Source of the DNA: GCA-003244245 sp963823755
GTDB lineage: Bacteria; Actinomycetota; Actinomycetes; Mycobacteriales; Pseudonocardiaceae
Length of the DNA: 64,000 nt
Assembly: GCA_963823755.1 (NCBI GenBank)
Contig: CAWGMP010000010.1
Coordinates: forward strand, 38,206-102,205
Reading direction: 5' to 3'
Part shown: positions 42,885 through 51,667 of the stretch, in pieces
Layout of the letters: each line of letters opens with the position of its first letter
Position numbering within the stretch: the stretch's first letter is position 1
The notes under the pieces: model-generated
Seen by the model: the letters and a program-made list of their open reading frames with translations, nothing else
The model's database searches: none
What the model was told of the DNA's origin: nothing
Position numbers and translations under genes: made by a program

Positions 42885-45178
42885 ACACACCAGACGAAGG
42901 CGGGGAGGTGGCCGCCAGTCAGCGGTCACCTGCCCGCCCTAGTGGCGAGACGGCCGCACCCCGCGTGTCGGGGTCGGAGATGGTACCGGCGCCGGAGGTG
43001 CTCGACGGGGAGCTGATCACCGAAGCGGAGTACACCCGTCGTCGGGGCTTGCACTGCCTGCCCGTGCTTGCGGTGGTGGCGGTGATCCGGGAGTCGGATC
43101 GCACCAGGAAGGTCACCGCGGCCGTGGTGTCGTGGGTCACGTGGTCTCTGCGGATGGCGGCTCGCGCGGTCTACACGGTGGGTGTGGGTCAGGTGAGCTG
43201 GGTGCGTCGCGCGGTCGATGCGCTCACGCACGGCCCGGTGCGCGAGCAGGTTCGATTGGCCCGGCTGGCGGGGGATCGGGAGGCGCTGGCTGAATGGACT
43301 GAACGGCTGGTTGCGCTTAAAGACGGCCGCGCTGAGCGCCTCCGGGCACTTCCGGCCACTCTGGTCGCGGGTCTGAGGGCGCTGTTCGTGGTTCTGTGCG
43401 TGCTGGTTGGGTTGCTGGTCGTGGTCGGGGTGTGGCTGGCGTTCACCCCGGACAGCATGGGCTGGTCCGGCTGGTGGTCGCTGATCAGGAACATCCTCGA
43501 CGGGACGCTCACCACGCTGTCCATTGCGGTACATGCGGCGGTGTGGGGTGGGGTGCCCGCACTGCTGGTCGCGGCGTGGCGGGAGGGCCGTCGGGTGGCG
43601 TCCGCGCCGCGCTGGCTGATCTCGGCGGATGAGCGCGCCGAGCAGGACTCTGAGATCACTGCGGATGTGATCACCGCCGCGTTGCGGCACGTCAAGATTC
43701 CGGCGTTGACGCGCTACCTCACTGGTGGTGGGGTGTTGGAATACGTGGTCACCCCGCGCGAGCAGGGTGGCGGTACCTACACCCAGGTCCGGTTGCCGAT
43801 GGGCGTCACCGCCGCCGAGCTACTCTCCAGCGCCAAAGTGGAGTTGCTGGCGGGGAACCTCGGGCGGCATCGGCATGAGGTGTGGCCTCAGCGGGAGAAA
43901 GACACTGACGCCCGGGTGCTGGACCTGTGGGTCGCGGACAAGGGCACGATGGACAGACCCGCCCCACCGTGGCCGCTGCTGCACGACGGTGAGGTTGACG
44001 TCTTCCGGGACCGGCTGCCCTGGGGTGTGACCATGCGCGCCGAGCAGATCACGGTCGGCATGCTGCAAAAGCACTGGCTGATCGGCGCGACCTCCAAGCA
44101 GGGCAAGTCCACCGTGTTGCGCCTCCTCGCGCTCGGGCTATCGCTGGACCCCACGGTGGAGCTGCACATCGCAGATTTGAAGGGCGATGGTGACTGGTCG
44201 ATGTTCGCCCCCCGCGCAGTGACCCTGATCGAGGGCAGCACCGACGAGCATGCGGCGGCCACTACCGACATGCTCGAATGGGGTGTCGCAGAGGTCGCCC
44301 GCCGCTACGACGCCAAACGGGCTGCCGAGATCATTGGGCCGATCCCCCGGGAGGTGTCCCGCCGTAAGGGCTACGGGTTCCACCCGATCTACCTGTTCGT
44401 CGATGAGTGCCAGGTGCTCTACGGCGCGCAGCACCCCATCGGCGGGGCCAAAGACGACGCCCGAGCCTGGCGGGCGGCTAAAAAGCTGCATGACCAGGCC
44501 CGCGCGGTCAACGTGCACCTGCTGCAAGCCACCCAACGCCCCGACGACCGCACCCTGCCCGCCCGAGTCCGAGAAGGCGCCCACGTGCGGTGTGCACTCA
44601 ACGTGCCCAATCACGAAACCGCGAAAATGATCCTGGCCGACGCCGCCGACCGCGGTGCACGCCCCCAGGACCTGCGTCCCGGCGCGGACGCGGGCACGGT
44701 CGTGGCGACCGGTGAGGTGGAGGACATCCCCAAAGGCCAGGTGTTCGCGATCGTGCGCACCCATTATGTGTCCACTAAGGACGCCTACACGGTCATCACC
44801 CGAGCGATGGACATCATCCACCACACCGGCCGCACCATCACCCCCGACCAGCCCACCGAACCCGAGCCCGCCCGGGACCTCTTGGTCGACGTCGCCACTG
44901 TGCTGGACGGCAGCGACAAACTGCGTTCCGCTGACGTGCTCCATCAGCTGCGGGCGCGCTGGGAGCCAACCTACGGTGGATTGTCGGCGCAGCAGTTCGC
45001 CACCGCGTTAGAGGAGCGCGGGGTCGAGGTCAGGAAGCGCTGGCTCGATGGGCAGCCCGGACAACGCGTCGTGCTGGCCGCCGACGTCACCGCCGCACTC
45101 GACACCCAGCACCCGAATCCGGCCGTTCCCCAGCCGATCCCGGCTGAGGCAGACGGTGAGGCATTACCGTTTTTGTGA
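42881..45178 (+). CDS. FtsK/SpoIIIE-type conjugal DNA translocase (TraB-like)
   Basis: This 765-residue translocase is the kind that moves double-stranded DNA between actinomycete cells. Two membrane helices lie near residues 165-225 (ALFVVLCVLVGLLVVVGVWLAF and the next segment). The motor domain has Walker A IGATSKQGKST (about residues 402-411) and Walker B YLFVDECQ (about 505). The C-terminus ends in a winged-helix-like region (QLRARWEPTYGGLSAQQFATALEERG), as in the DNA-recognition domain of TraB. A cluster of GAGGCA repeats begins in its last codons. Confidence 0.9.
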   Translation: MNTPDEGGEVAASQRSPARPSGETAAPRVSGSEMVPAPEVLDGELITEAEYTRRRGLHCLPVLAVVAVIRESDRTRKVTAAVVSWVTWSLRMAARAVYTVGVGQVSWVRRAVDALTHGPVREQVRLARLAGDREALAEWTERLVALKDGRAERLRALPATLVAGLRALFVVLCVLVGLLVVVGVWLAFTPDSMGWSGWWSLIRNILDGTLTTLSIAVHAAVWGGVPALLVAAWREGRRVASAPRWLISADERAEQDSEITADVITAALRHVKIPALTRYLTGGGVLEYVVTPREQGGGTYTQVRLPMGVTAAELLSSAKVELLAGNLGRHRHEVWPQREKDTDARVLDLWVADKGTMDRPAPPWPLLHDGEVDVFRDRLPWGVTMRAEQITVGMLQKHWLIGATSKQGKSTVLRLLALGLSLDPTVELHIADLKGDGDWSMFAPRAVTLIEGSTDEHAAATTDMLEWGVAEVARRYDAKRAAEIIGPIPREVSRRKGYGFHPIYLFVDECQVLYGAQHPIGGAKDDARAWRAAKKLHDQARAVNVHLLQATQRPDDRTLPARVREGAHVRCALNVPNHETAKMILADAADRGARPQDLRPGADAGTVVATGEVEDIPKGQVFAIVRTHYVSTKDAYTVITRAMDIIHHTGRTITPDQPTEPEPARDLLVDVATVLDGSDKLRSADVLHQLRARWEPTYGGLSAQQFATALEERGVEVRKRWLDGQPGQRVVLAADVTAALDTQHPNPAVPQPIPAEADGEALPFL

Positions 45179-45319
45179 GGCACGTGCCTCACCCCCTCAC
45201 CGGGGTCTGCCTCGCCCCTGACCTGCGGCGAGGCAGACAACCCCGGCGAGGCAGACCAATACCCACCAGCCCAAATCAGGCGGTTTCGGCGCCCTGGGTG
45301 GGGTACCTCGGCCTGCCTC
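45146..45319. repeat. Eight GAGGCA/TGCCTC repeats, candidate transfer locus
   Basis: GAGGCA lies at 45146, 45158, 45177, 45230 and 45248; TGCCTC lies at 45185, 45208 and 45314. They include a perfect 16-bp palindrome (TGAGGCACGTGCCTCA, 45176-45191) on the tra stop codon and a 12-bp inverted repeat (45205-45216 with 45227-45238). TraB-type proteins of Streptomyces bind short repeats in a clt locus beside the gene, so this is a likely recognition site. Confidence 0.6.
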
Positions 45320-45760
45320 ACGGGTCTGAACGGATCTCACTTGTGGTGCCAGCCGGCCGCGGGGAGCCAGGCGGGGTGAGGCTCAACCGGCGGCCGACCG
45401 ACGATCTAACGGGGAAGGGCCGTACCGCCGAGTGGGTCAGGGTCGTCGACACCAGCCTGCTCACCGGTGGTGTCGAACTGGGGGTGGGCATTTTCAGGGC
45501 TGCCTGCCGTTGCTGGCATAGCCTCTCGTACCGGACCGCCCCGGCGTCGGTGAGCGCTGATCGCCGCATGCCGTAGGAGTCCAGGTCGGCCAGCGCCACC
45601 AGCCCGCCCGCAAGTAATTCAGTGAGGCATCGGCGACATAGCCCGGTACCCGGTGGCCGCTATCGAGCCACCGGTCACCCACCGCCGCCACGCCACCCTC
45701 GCTCACCCGCCGCAGCGCCATCCAGTCGTAAAGGTCGGCCCCGGCCAGGGGATTCTTCAT
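45318..45760 (-). pseudogene. Frameshifted small AICE gene
   Basis: The reading runs MKNPLAGADLYDWMALRRVSEGGVAAVGDRWLDSGH, then YVADA, and continues in another frame as LTELLAGGLVALADLDSYGMRRSALTDAGAVRYERL. One base appears to be missing near 45620. The intact form would be a small protein with a winged-helix-like end. Its ATG overlaps the stop of the gene upstream (ATGA), so it was once part of that operon. Confidence 0.5.
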
Positions 45761-46125
45761 GGCAGCCGCCGGGTGAGGGCCCCGGCCGCAGCGTGGCTGT
45801 TGGGATGGAGCATCCGCCACAGCCGCCCACGCTGCCGGTGACGCGGTCGACCAACCGGCGTCGTGGTTGGCGTCGACACTGCGGTGCACCTCGCGCACGG
45901 TCGACCGACCGGCGCGACCATCGATGCGGGCGAGATGACATACTCGCACAGCGCCACATACTCCCCGCGGCGCTGGCCAGCAGCTCTGCTCTCGTCGGTC
46001 ACGTCGTGGGCCTGGCCATCGAGACAGCAGGTGATCGGGATCGTGCGCAGCCGCTTAGCACCCGATACCCCGGCCGGGACGTCGCGCCCCGGGTCGTTGG
46101 GGTGTCGTGGCGGTCGAGCGGGCAT
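45757..46125 (-). CDS. Small conserved actinobacterial hypothetical protein
   Basis: This protein of up to 122 residues has a core (RTIPITCCLDGQAHDVTDESRAAGQRRGEYVALCEYVISPASMVAPVGRPCARC) that matches a protein type I recall from actinomycete chromosomes and mobile elements, with paired cysteines that could bind metal. The exact start is unclear; the first 25 residues may not be part of it. It overlaps the frameshifted gene downstream by 4 bp. No function is known. Confidence 0.55.
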   Translation of the reverse strand: MPARPPRHPNDPGRDVPAGVSGAKRLRTIPITCCLDGQAHDVTDESRAAGQRRGEYVALCEYVISPASMVAPVGRPCARCTAVSTPTTTPVGRPRHRQRGRLWRMLHPNSHAAAGALTRRLP

Positions 46126-46373
46126 GGTGGCTTGTCACCTCGTGTTTGTGATCGCTGGAATCACGGCCGGGAGCCGGGGTCTTGGGGTTCCATCCGGCCC
46201 CCGGCCGTGATGCGGAGCCCCGGCGGTGCTTTAGGGCAGCGCGGCACCAGGGCCCCTGGTCGCTCGCGTTCGTGCGAGCTGAAATAATCTTGCAGGAGCG
46301 GTGGTATCAGCGAAACGACCGCCGCACGCCATCAGGACGCCACGACAACGCCACACAGAGGAGGTGAGCTGAC

Positions 46374-47519
46374 GTGGTCGACCGACCGCCACGGACGCTG
46401 CTGGAACAGCGCATCCGGCAGCGTTGCATGACCTTCGAGGAGTTCGTCCAGCACGCCGAAGCCTTCGCCCACGACCATCGCGAACCGGGCACCCTGAGCC
46501 TGCGGCACCTTCAACGACTCGTCAGCGGCCAACCCCTCGGCGCGCTCCGCCCGGCCACCGCGCGACTGCTCGAACGGCTCTTCGGCGAGCCGATCGCCGC
46601 TCTCCTCGCCCCACCGAAGACCGCCACGGGCAACGGCGACAATCCCGCCGACGAACTACGGCAGCTACTCGACACCGCGCGGCGCGTCGACGGCTCGACC
46701 ATTGAGCTCCTGCATCACCAACTCGATTCGATCCGCCGACTCGACCGGCAGTTGGGAGCTGTTGTCGTCCGCGAGGAACTCAACGCCAAGATCTGCCAAG
46801 TCCAGCGGCTCACCACACACAGCCTCGCGCCGGGCACCCGGAAGCCGCTCGCCGCGCTGCTTTCCGAGATGCACACCCTCGCCGGCTGGCAAGCACTCGA
46901 CCTCGGTGACCTGACCCAAGCCTGGCAACACTACGAACACTCTCGATCCACTGCCGCCCAATCCGACTCCATCCCGCATGAATCCCACGCGGCCGCAGAA
47001 CAGGCATTCGTCCTCATCGACGCCGCAGCGACCGGCGACGCAGTGGACCTACTCGACGGCGCCCGGCGCCGCGCCGACGCAACCTCGCCCCGCGTCCTGC
47101 GAGCCTGGCTGGCCGCCGCGCACGGCGAAGCCCTCGCCGCCCACGGCGACCGGACCGCCAGCCTGCACGCCTTCGACCGAGCAGCCGAACTGCTGCCCAG
47201 CGACGCGACCGACGAACGCCCCTACGTCGCACTCGACACCGTGCACCTCGCCCGCTGGCGCGGTCATGCGTTGTCCCGCTTTGGCGACCCCCTCGCCATC
47301 ACGGTCCTCACCGACGCCCTCAACCGCATCGACCCCTCATTCGTCCGCGCCGAAGCCGCACTCCGCGTCGACCTCGCGACCGCTCATGCAGCCGACGGCG
47401 ACCGGGATGAAGCCCGCGAACAGGCCAACCACGCGACCCGGCTCGCCGCACAGGTCGGCTCGACCCGCCAGCATCGCCGCTTGGCGAGCCTCCTCACCAC
47501 CGTCCGCCAGCCGGACTAG
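46374..47519 (+). CDS. TPR-type transcriptional regulator (second family member)
   Basis: This 381-residue protein is related to the regulator at 40138-41268: it shares MHTLAGWQALDLGDLTQAWQHYEHSRS, AWLAAAHGEALAAHGDRTASLHAFDRAAELLP and the closing QHRRLASL motif. The N-terminal region (MTFEEFVQHAEAFAHDH, TLSLRHLQRLVSGQP) is a divergent DNA-binding domain. GTG at 46374 has GAGGAGGTGA upstream. It may control the neighbouring NACHT or transfer genes. Confidence 0.78.
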   Translation: MVDRPPRTLLEQRIRQRCMTFEEFVQHAEAFAHDHREPGTLSLRHLQRLVSGQPLGALRPATARLLERLFGEPIAALLAPPKTATGNGDNPADELRQLLDTARRVDGSTIELLHHQLDSIRRLDRQLGAVVVREELNAKICQVQRLTTHSLAPGTRKPLAALLSEMHTLAGWQALDLGDLTQAWQHYEHSRSTAAQSDSIPHESHAAAEQAFVLIDAAATGDAVDLLDGARRRADATSPRVLRAWLAAAHGEALAAHGDRTASLHAFDRAAELLPSDATDERPYVALDTVHLARWRGHALSRFGDPLAITVLTDALNRIDPSFVRAEAALRVDLATAHAADGDRDEAREQANHATRLAAQVGSTRQHRRLASLLTTVRQPD

Positions 47520-47715
47520 ACCGCTCGATCTTGTGGCTTTGTGGATCGATCTTGACCGGACCTCGCGTAGTGTTTGCCTACCTCAGCGGCCGTCTTGCAC
47601 CAAGTCAACGTCTCTGGGCAAACCGAACTACTGCACTAAAGGTGCGTACCAGTGCATCGCGCTTGACCCGAATTTCATGATCAATTCCGCGGCGGACATC
47701 AATCCATCGCGTCGA

Positions 47716-47973
47716 TCACTGCCGGTTGACGCGCCAGCGCGACACGGGGTGTGAAGCTGCCTCAAGTTCGGCGCAGGCGCGCACCACAGCCGCACGTTCG
47801 GTGGAGTTCGTACCATCGACCGCGAGCTGCACGCGCCGGGTGGCCTCGGCCTCGTGTCGGACTGTCGTGCAGTGGGTGATCCAACCACGAAGGACGCCGC
47901 AGACGGCAGTGACCAGCAGCAGAACCACGGCCAGCAGCGGGCGGCCAGTGGCGAAGTCGAAGAACTCTCCCAT
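47716..47973 (-). CDS. Small single-span membrane protein divergent from the NACHT gene
   Basis: This 85-residue protein has one membrane helix near the N-terminus (GRPLLAVVLLLVTAVCGVLRGWI) and a charged cytoplasmic tail (RHEAEATRRVQLAVDGTNSTERAAVVRACAELEAA). ATG at 47973 is supported by AAGGAGG at good spacing; the longer frame to 48084 crosses the NACHT promoter. It shares a 110-bp divergent promoter region with the NACHT gene and may belong to that system. Confidence 0.65.
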   Translation of the reverse strand: MGEFFDFATGRPLLAVVLLLVTAVCGVLRGWITHCTTVRHEAEATRRVQLAVDGTNSTERAAVVRACAELEAASHPVSRWRVNRQ

Positions 47974-48083
47974 GGCCGCCCTCCTTGTGGATCGTGCAGG
48001 TGAATGGATCCACAGTCCTCCGGCCGTCGCATTCCCCTCTACAGTGGGGAAACTTCGGGAAACTCGACGTGGCAAGGGGATCA

Positions 48084-51000
48084 ATGGCAGGTGGCCGACC
48101 CTCCAAGGGGAAGCAGCAGCGGTATCCGGAGCTGGAAGAGCTGGCGTCGTGGTTCCACCGAGCCCTCGCCGACGCTGGCTACCGCAGTGTCCACGAGTTT
48201 CTTGGGCGGGGGCTGTTCGAGAAGAACGCGGTCTACGGGGTGTTCGGTGGGACGAGGCTGCTCACGCTGGAGTCCACTCAGTCCCTGGCCGTCGCGCTGA
48301 AGCGCAGCCCAGCGCAGGTCGTGCCGATCTGGACGCGTGCTAAAGAGGCGCGGGACCGCGCGACGCTCGCCACCCGGCGCGCGCAAGAGCCCCGGATTTC
48401 CTCGTGGGCCGAAATCCCAAGGCCGTCCCTAGCTCTGCACGATCTGCTGGAGGCCCAATGCGCCTCGGTCGAACGCCTTCCCTACGAGTTGCTTGCCGTT
48501 CAGGAGCCGCCCCTGTCGAGCGTGTACGTACGGCAGCAGGTACGGGCTCAGGCGACAACCGAGAGACGCGAACGGCAGGACACTGTCGCGGGCAGACCTG
48601 TTGCCGAGGAACCTCCCGCGTTGGCCGGCCCGCGGCAGACGTTATCGGTTCCCGACGCGCTTGAGCAGCACAACCACTTGCTAGTCACCGGGGAGCCTGG
48701 CGCAGGCAAGTCGACCATGAGCAGCTATTTGGCCCGCAACCTGTCCCGGCTGTGGCTGCGGGAGGACAGCGCGATAGACGCGCCGATCACCGAGCCGGTG
48801 GTGCCACTGCGGGTGTCCGCTCGTTCCCTGGACAGCAATGGCTCGTGGAGCGCCGTGCTCGCCGAGGCGGCCTGCCGCAGCTTTGGGCGAGGCATGCGGG
48901 AGGATCCCGATCCCAGCCTGTTCGCTGGTCGGGTTCAGGGAGCCCGCTGGTTGATCCTGGTGGACGGGCTCGACGAGATCCCCGACCCCCGGCTGCGTCG
49001 GGAAGTCATCCGATCGGTGGCCCAGCACGCCCGACCGGGCAGCGAGTACCGGTTCGTGGTAACGACCCGCGCCCTGCCCGAGTCCGAACTCGCACCACTG
49101 CGCACAGGCAATGTGGGCAACTATGTGATCGAGCCGTTCGACAGGCCCGAGCTTGAGGAGTTCGCAAGCAAGTGGTTCACCGTCCAGCAGGGACCGTCGC
49201 CCGCAGCGGAGACCGACCGCTTCCTCCGGGAGACCTCCGACGGTCGCCTGCGCGAGTTGGTACGAAACCCACTGCTGGCCACAATCGCCGCAGTGAGCGC
49301 AATCAAGGAACCGGACCGGTCCCTGCCCGCCAGCCGGATCAGCCTGTATCAACGGTTCTGCTGCTATCTCTCCGGTGATCGAAGCGGTAAGCCCAACCCG
49401 CTGGCGCAGCTGCGTCGGCACCACGAGGACAACCCCGAACTGTTGGCCTGCGTACGGTGGCTGCACCGAAGCCGTTCAGAGGTTCTCGGCGCGCTGGCTC
49501 GCCGTCGGCTAGAGAGCCAGGACAAACTATTCGAAGCGGCGGCGGAATGGGTAGGTGACCAGGTACCCGAGGACGTCACGCTGGTCGACGGCTGGAAGAA
49601 CCACCTCTGGGAGGAACTAGTCGGGACTGGCCTGCTGGTAGCGCGAGAACGCGAGTTACGTTTTCTGCACCAGTCCTTCGCCGAGTTCCTGTCGGCACAA
49701 TCGCACGCCGAGGCTATCGGCGACGACTTCGACGAGCTGGACACCTGGATTCGCCGGGGGTTGCGAAAGGCGGAACGGACCTTCGTGTTGTTCACCTTTG
49801 CCATGTGGGCCGACCGGCCGGGACACGACATCGGCACCGTGGTCAAACGCCTACTGTCCTCGCTGGATCCGCGGCGACTCCTGTTTGCCGGAAGGCTGAT
49901 GGCCGAGGGTGTCGTCGTATCGGACAACATAGCCGTCCGCGTGATCGACCGGCTCTTCGCATTGGTTCGCAATGTTGGCGATTCTGATTCTGATGTCGCT
50001 GATGAAGGGTTCGAGGTGCTCGGTGCATTGTTCGACCACCCGGCTGTTCCCGCCCAGTTGGACGCATTAGCTGGCGACACAAAAATTCCAGTGGATCGGC
50101 GAGTATCGGCCTTGGAAGCGTTTGAGCGACTGCGGGGCGGTGAGCGTGCCCAGTTACTGCTAGCCGAGCTGCTGCCCTCAGCTTATGACCAGTCGTTGCA
50201 TCAGTGCGCGCGAATCGCGGTCAGACTCGGCCAAGCAGCTATTGATATGGTAAAATGTCGCGTCCTCCAGATGGTCGAGGAGCCGGATTCCGACACGGAA
50301 GAGCGAACTAACGCCGCCGAGGTGATGCGAATTCTCGGCTTGGTAACGGACGTGGCCGACTTGGCACGCTCGGTCTTAAGAGATACGAGGTCTACCTCCC
50401 AACACCTAAGGCGGGCCGCCGAGGCATGGCTCGCCGCACAAGGCGAATCGACCGTGTCCGAGATCGCTGTGCTGGCCAGTGGCCGACCCGCGCACGACTA
50501 TGAGGGTAGGGCTCAGCTCGCTGCCTTCCTGCACAAGGCGGGCGACGGGAAGACCGCGGAGTCCCTGGCTGGCGCCGTGCTGGAAGACGGGATGGCGGAC
50601 GGCGTAGCGGTGGTAACAGCGGCCAAGACCCTGCTGTTGGTGCGCGGCGTAGAGGCCCTCCCGAGGGTGCTCATCGTGGTTGACCGCTGGTCTGAGCGAA
50701 GCAATGGGGAGGAGCTGTGGGACGTGGGCCAGATGCTTGAACAGCTCGCGCCGTATCCCGAAGCTGCGGTGGTCTCCCGGGTCCGCGTTCTGCTTGAACG
50801 GTTTCCTGGCGTTATCGGTGCGAACCGTCTCATCAAGGCATGGCTGGCCGTGGAGCCGACGGGAGAGTCCGTCCTAGATGCGACCGACCGGGGCGCTACT
50901 CTCAGTGTTTTCGATCAGGCGTGGGCCGCGCAGCATCTCCAGGACACTGGACACCAGGCCGCCGCGACGGAGTTGGCCGAGCGTGCGCTTCGCTCACGGC

Positions 51001-51596
51001 ACGGTCTTCGGGAGCACTATAAGAAGGCTGCTTCGGTGTTGCTCAAGGCCGACCGAGCCGCCGTAGTATCAAGACTCGTTCGCTGGGTAGAACAGAATCG
51101 GGAGTCGGCTTGGCTCGCGGGTGTCATGGATGCGCTCGACGATCCCGACCTAGAAGGCGAGCGGGTCGCGGCATTTTGCGCCCGAGAGCTTCTAGCTCGT
51201 CCTCGGATCGAGGGTGAGGAGCTTTCTGACGCGCTGGTCGTTCTGCTGGTACTTGAGGGCGAGTCGGCGACGCAGTCTGTGGCAGAAGCTGCCAGGGTGC
51301 GCCCCGAACTGGGTTTTCGCCAGCGTAGGGAAATCGCCGGAGCACTCGCGGCCGTCGGACAGTTGGATTTAGCCCGGTCCGTCTGGGCTGATATGCTCAG
51401 ATGGCAGGGCTATCCCGCCAGCGCGGAAGTTAACCTGATCCGGGATTTTCTGAACGCAGGTGTGGAGCAGTGGGCGACTGAGCGGATGCAGGAGCTGCTT
51501 GACGGCCCGGCCACAGCTCCGCTGCGTGCGCAGCGGCTGCGGCAGATGCTTGCCTGGCTCACGGTCGGTTGCGGGTCAGTCGGTGCGAGCGTTTAG
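48084..51596 (+). CDS. NACHT-type STAND NTPase with HEAT-like repeats
   Basis: This 1,170-residue protein resembles bacterial NACHT (bNACHT) immune proteins. Residues 15-90 form a helical, HTH-like domain (ELASWFHRALADAGYRSVHEFL, ESTQSLAVALKRSPAQVVPIW). The NACHT NTPase has Walker A GEPGAGKST (203-211) and Walker B LILVDGLDEIPD (290-301), followed by the winged-helix end (LRFLHQSFAEFLSA). Residues 560-1170 are helical HEAT-like repeats, the usual sensing part. No separate effector domain is obvious unless it is the N-terminal domain. ATG at 48084 follows AAGGGGA. Confidence 0.85.
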   Translation: MAGGRPSKGKQQRYPELEELASWFHRALADAGYRSVHEFLGRGLFEKNAVYGVFGGTRLLTLESTQSLAVALKRSPAQVVPIWTRAKEARDRATLATRRAQEPRISSWAEIPRPSLALHDLLEAQCASVERLPYELLAVQEPPLSSVYVRQQVRAQATTERRERQDTVAGRPVAEEPPALAGPRQTLSVPDALEQHNHLLVTGEPGAGKSTMSSYLARNLSRLWLREDSAIDAPITEPVVPLRVSARSLDSNGSWSAVLAEAACRSFGRGMREDPDPSLFAGRVQGARWLILVDGLDEIPDPRLRREVIRSVAQHARPGSEYRFVVTTRALPESELAPLRTGNVGNYVIEPFDRPELEEFASKWFTVQQGPSPAAETDRFLRETSDGRLRELVRNPLLATIAAVSAIKEPDRSLPASRISLYQRFCCYLSGDRSGKPNPLAQLRRHHEDNPELLACVRWLHRSRSEVLGALARRRLESQDKLFEAAAEWVGDQVPEDVTLVDGWKNHLWEELVGTGLLVARERELRFLHQSFAEFLSAQSHAEAIGDDFDELDTWIRRGLRKAERTFVLFTFAMWADRPGHDIGTVVKRLLSSLDPRRLLFAGRLMAEGVVVSDNIAVRVIDRLFALVRNVGDSDSDVADEGFEVLGALFDHPAVPAQLDALAGDTKIPVDRRVSALEAFERLRGGERAQLLLAELLPSAYDQSLHQCARIAVRLGQAAIDMVKCRVLQMVEEPDSDTEERTNAAEVMRILGLVTDVADLARSVLRDTRSTSQHLRRAAEAWLAAQGESTVSEIAVLASGRPAHDYEGRAQLAAFLHKAGDGKTAESLAGAVLEDGMADGVAVVTAAKTLLLVRGVEALPRVLIVVDRWSERSNGEELWDVGQMLEQLAPYPEAAVVSRVRVLLERFPGVIGANRLIKAWLAVEPTGESVLDATDRGATLSVFDQAWAAQHLQDTGHQAAATELAERALRSRHGLREHYKKAASVLLKADRAAVVSRLVRWVEQNRESAWLAGVMDALDDPDLEGERVAAFCARELLARPRIEGEELSDALVVLLVLEGESATQSVAEAARVRPELGFRQRREIAGALAAVGQLDLARSVWADMLRWQGYPASAEVNLIRDFLNAGVEQWATERMQELLDGPATAPLRAQRLRQMLAWLTVGCGSVGASV

Positions 51597-51604
51597 GTCG
51601 ATAT

Positions 51605-51667
51605 CCACGAATAGCACACACCAGTCGCACAGGAATTTTCGTGGCTTCCCTATGTCGATGTGCTATT
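51605..51667. other. Two mutually exclusive hairpins between NACHT gene and integrase
   Basis: CCACGAA (51605-51611) can pair with TTCGTGG (51638-51644), while AATAGCACA (51610-51618) can pair with TGTGCTATT (51659-51667). The two stems share bases, so only one forms at a time. The position between convergent genes suggests a terminator. Confidence 0.45.
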
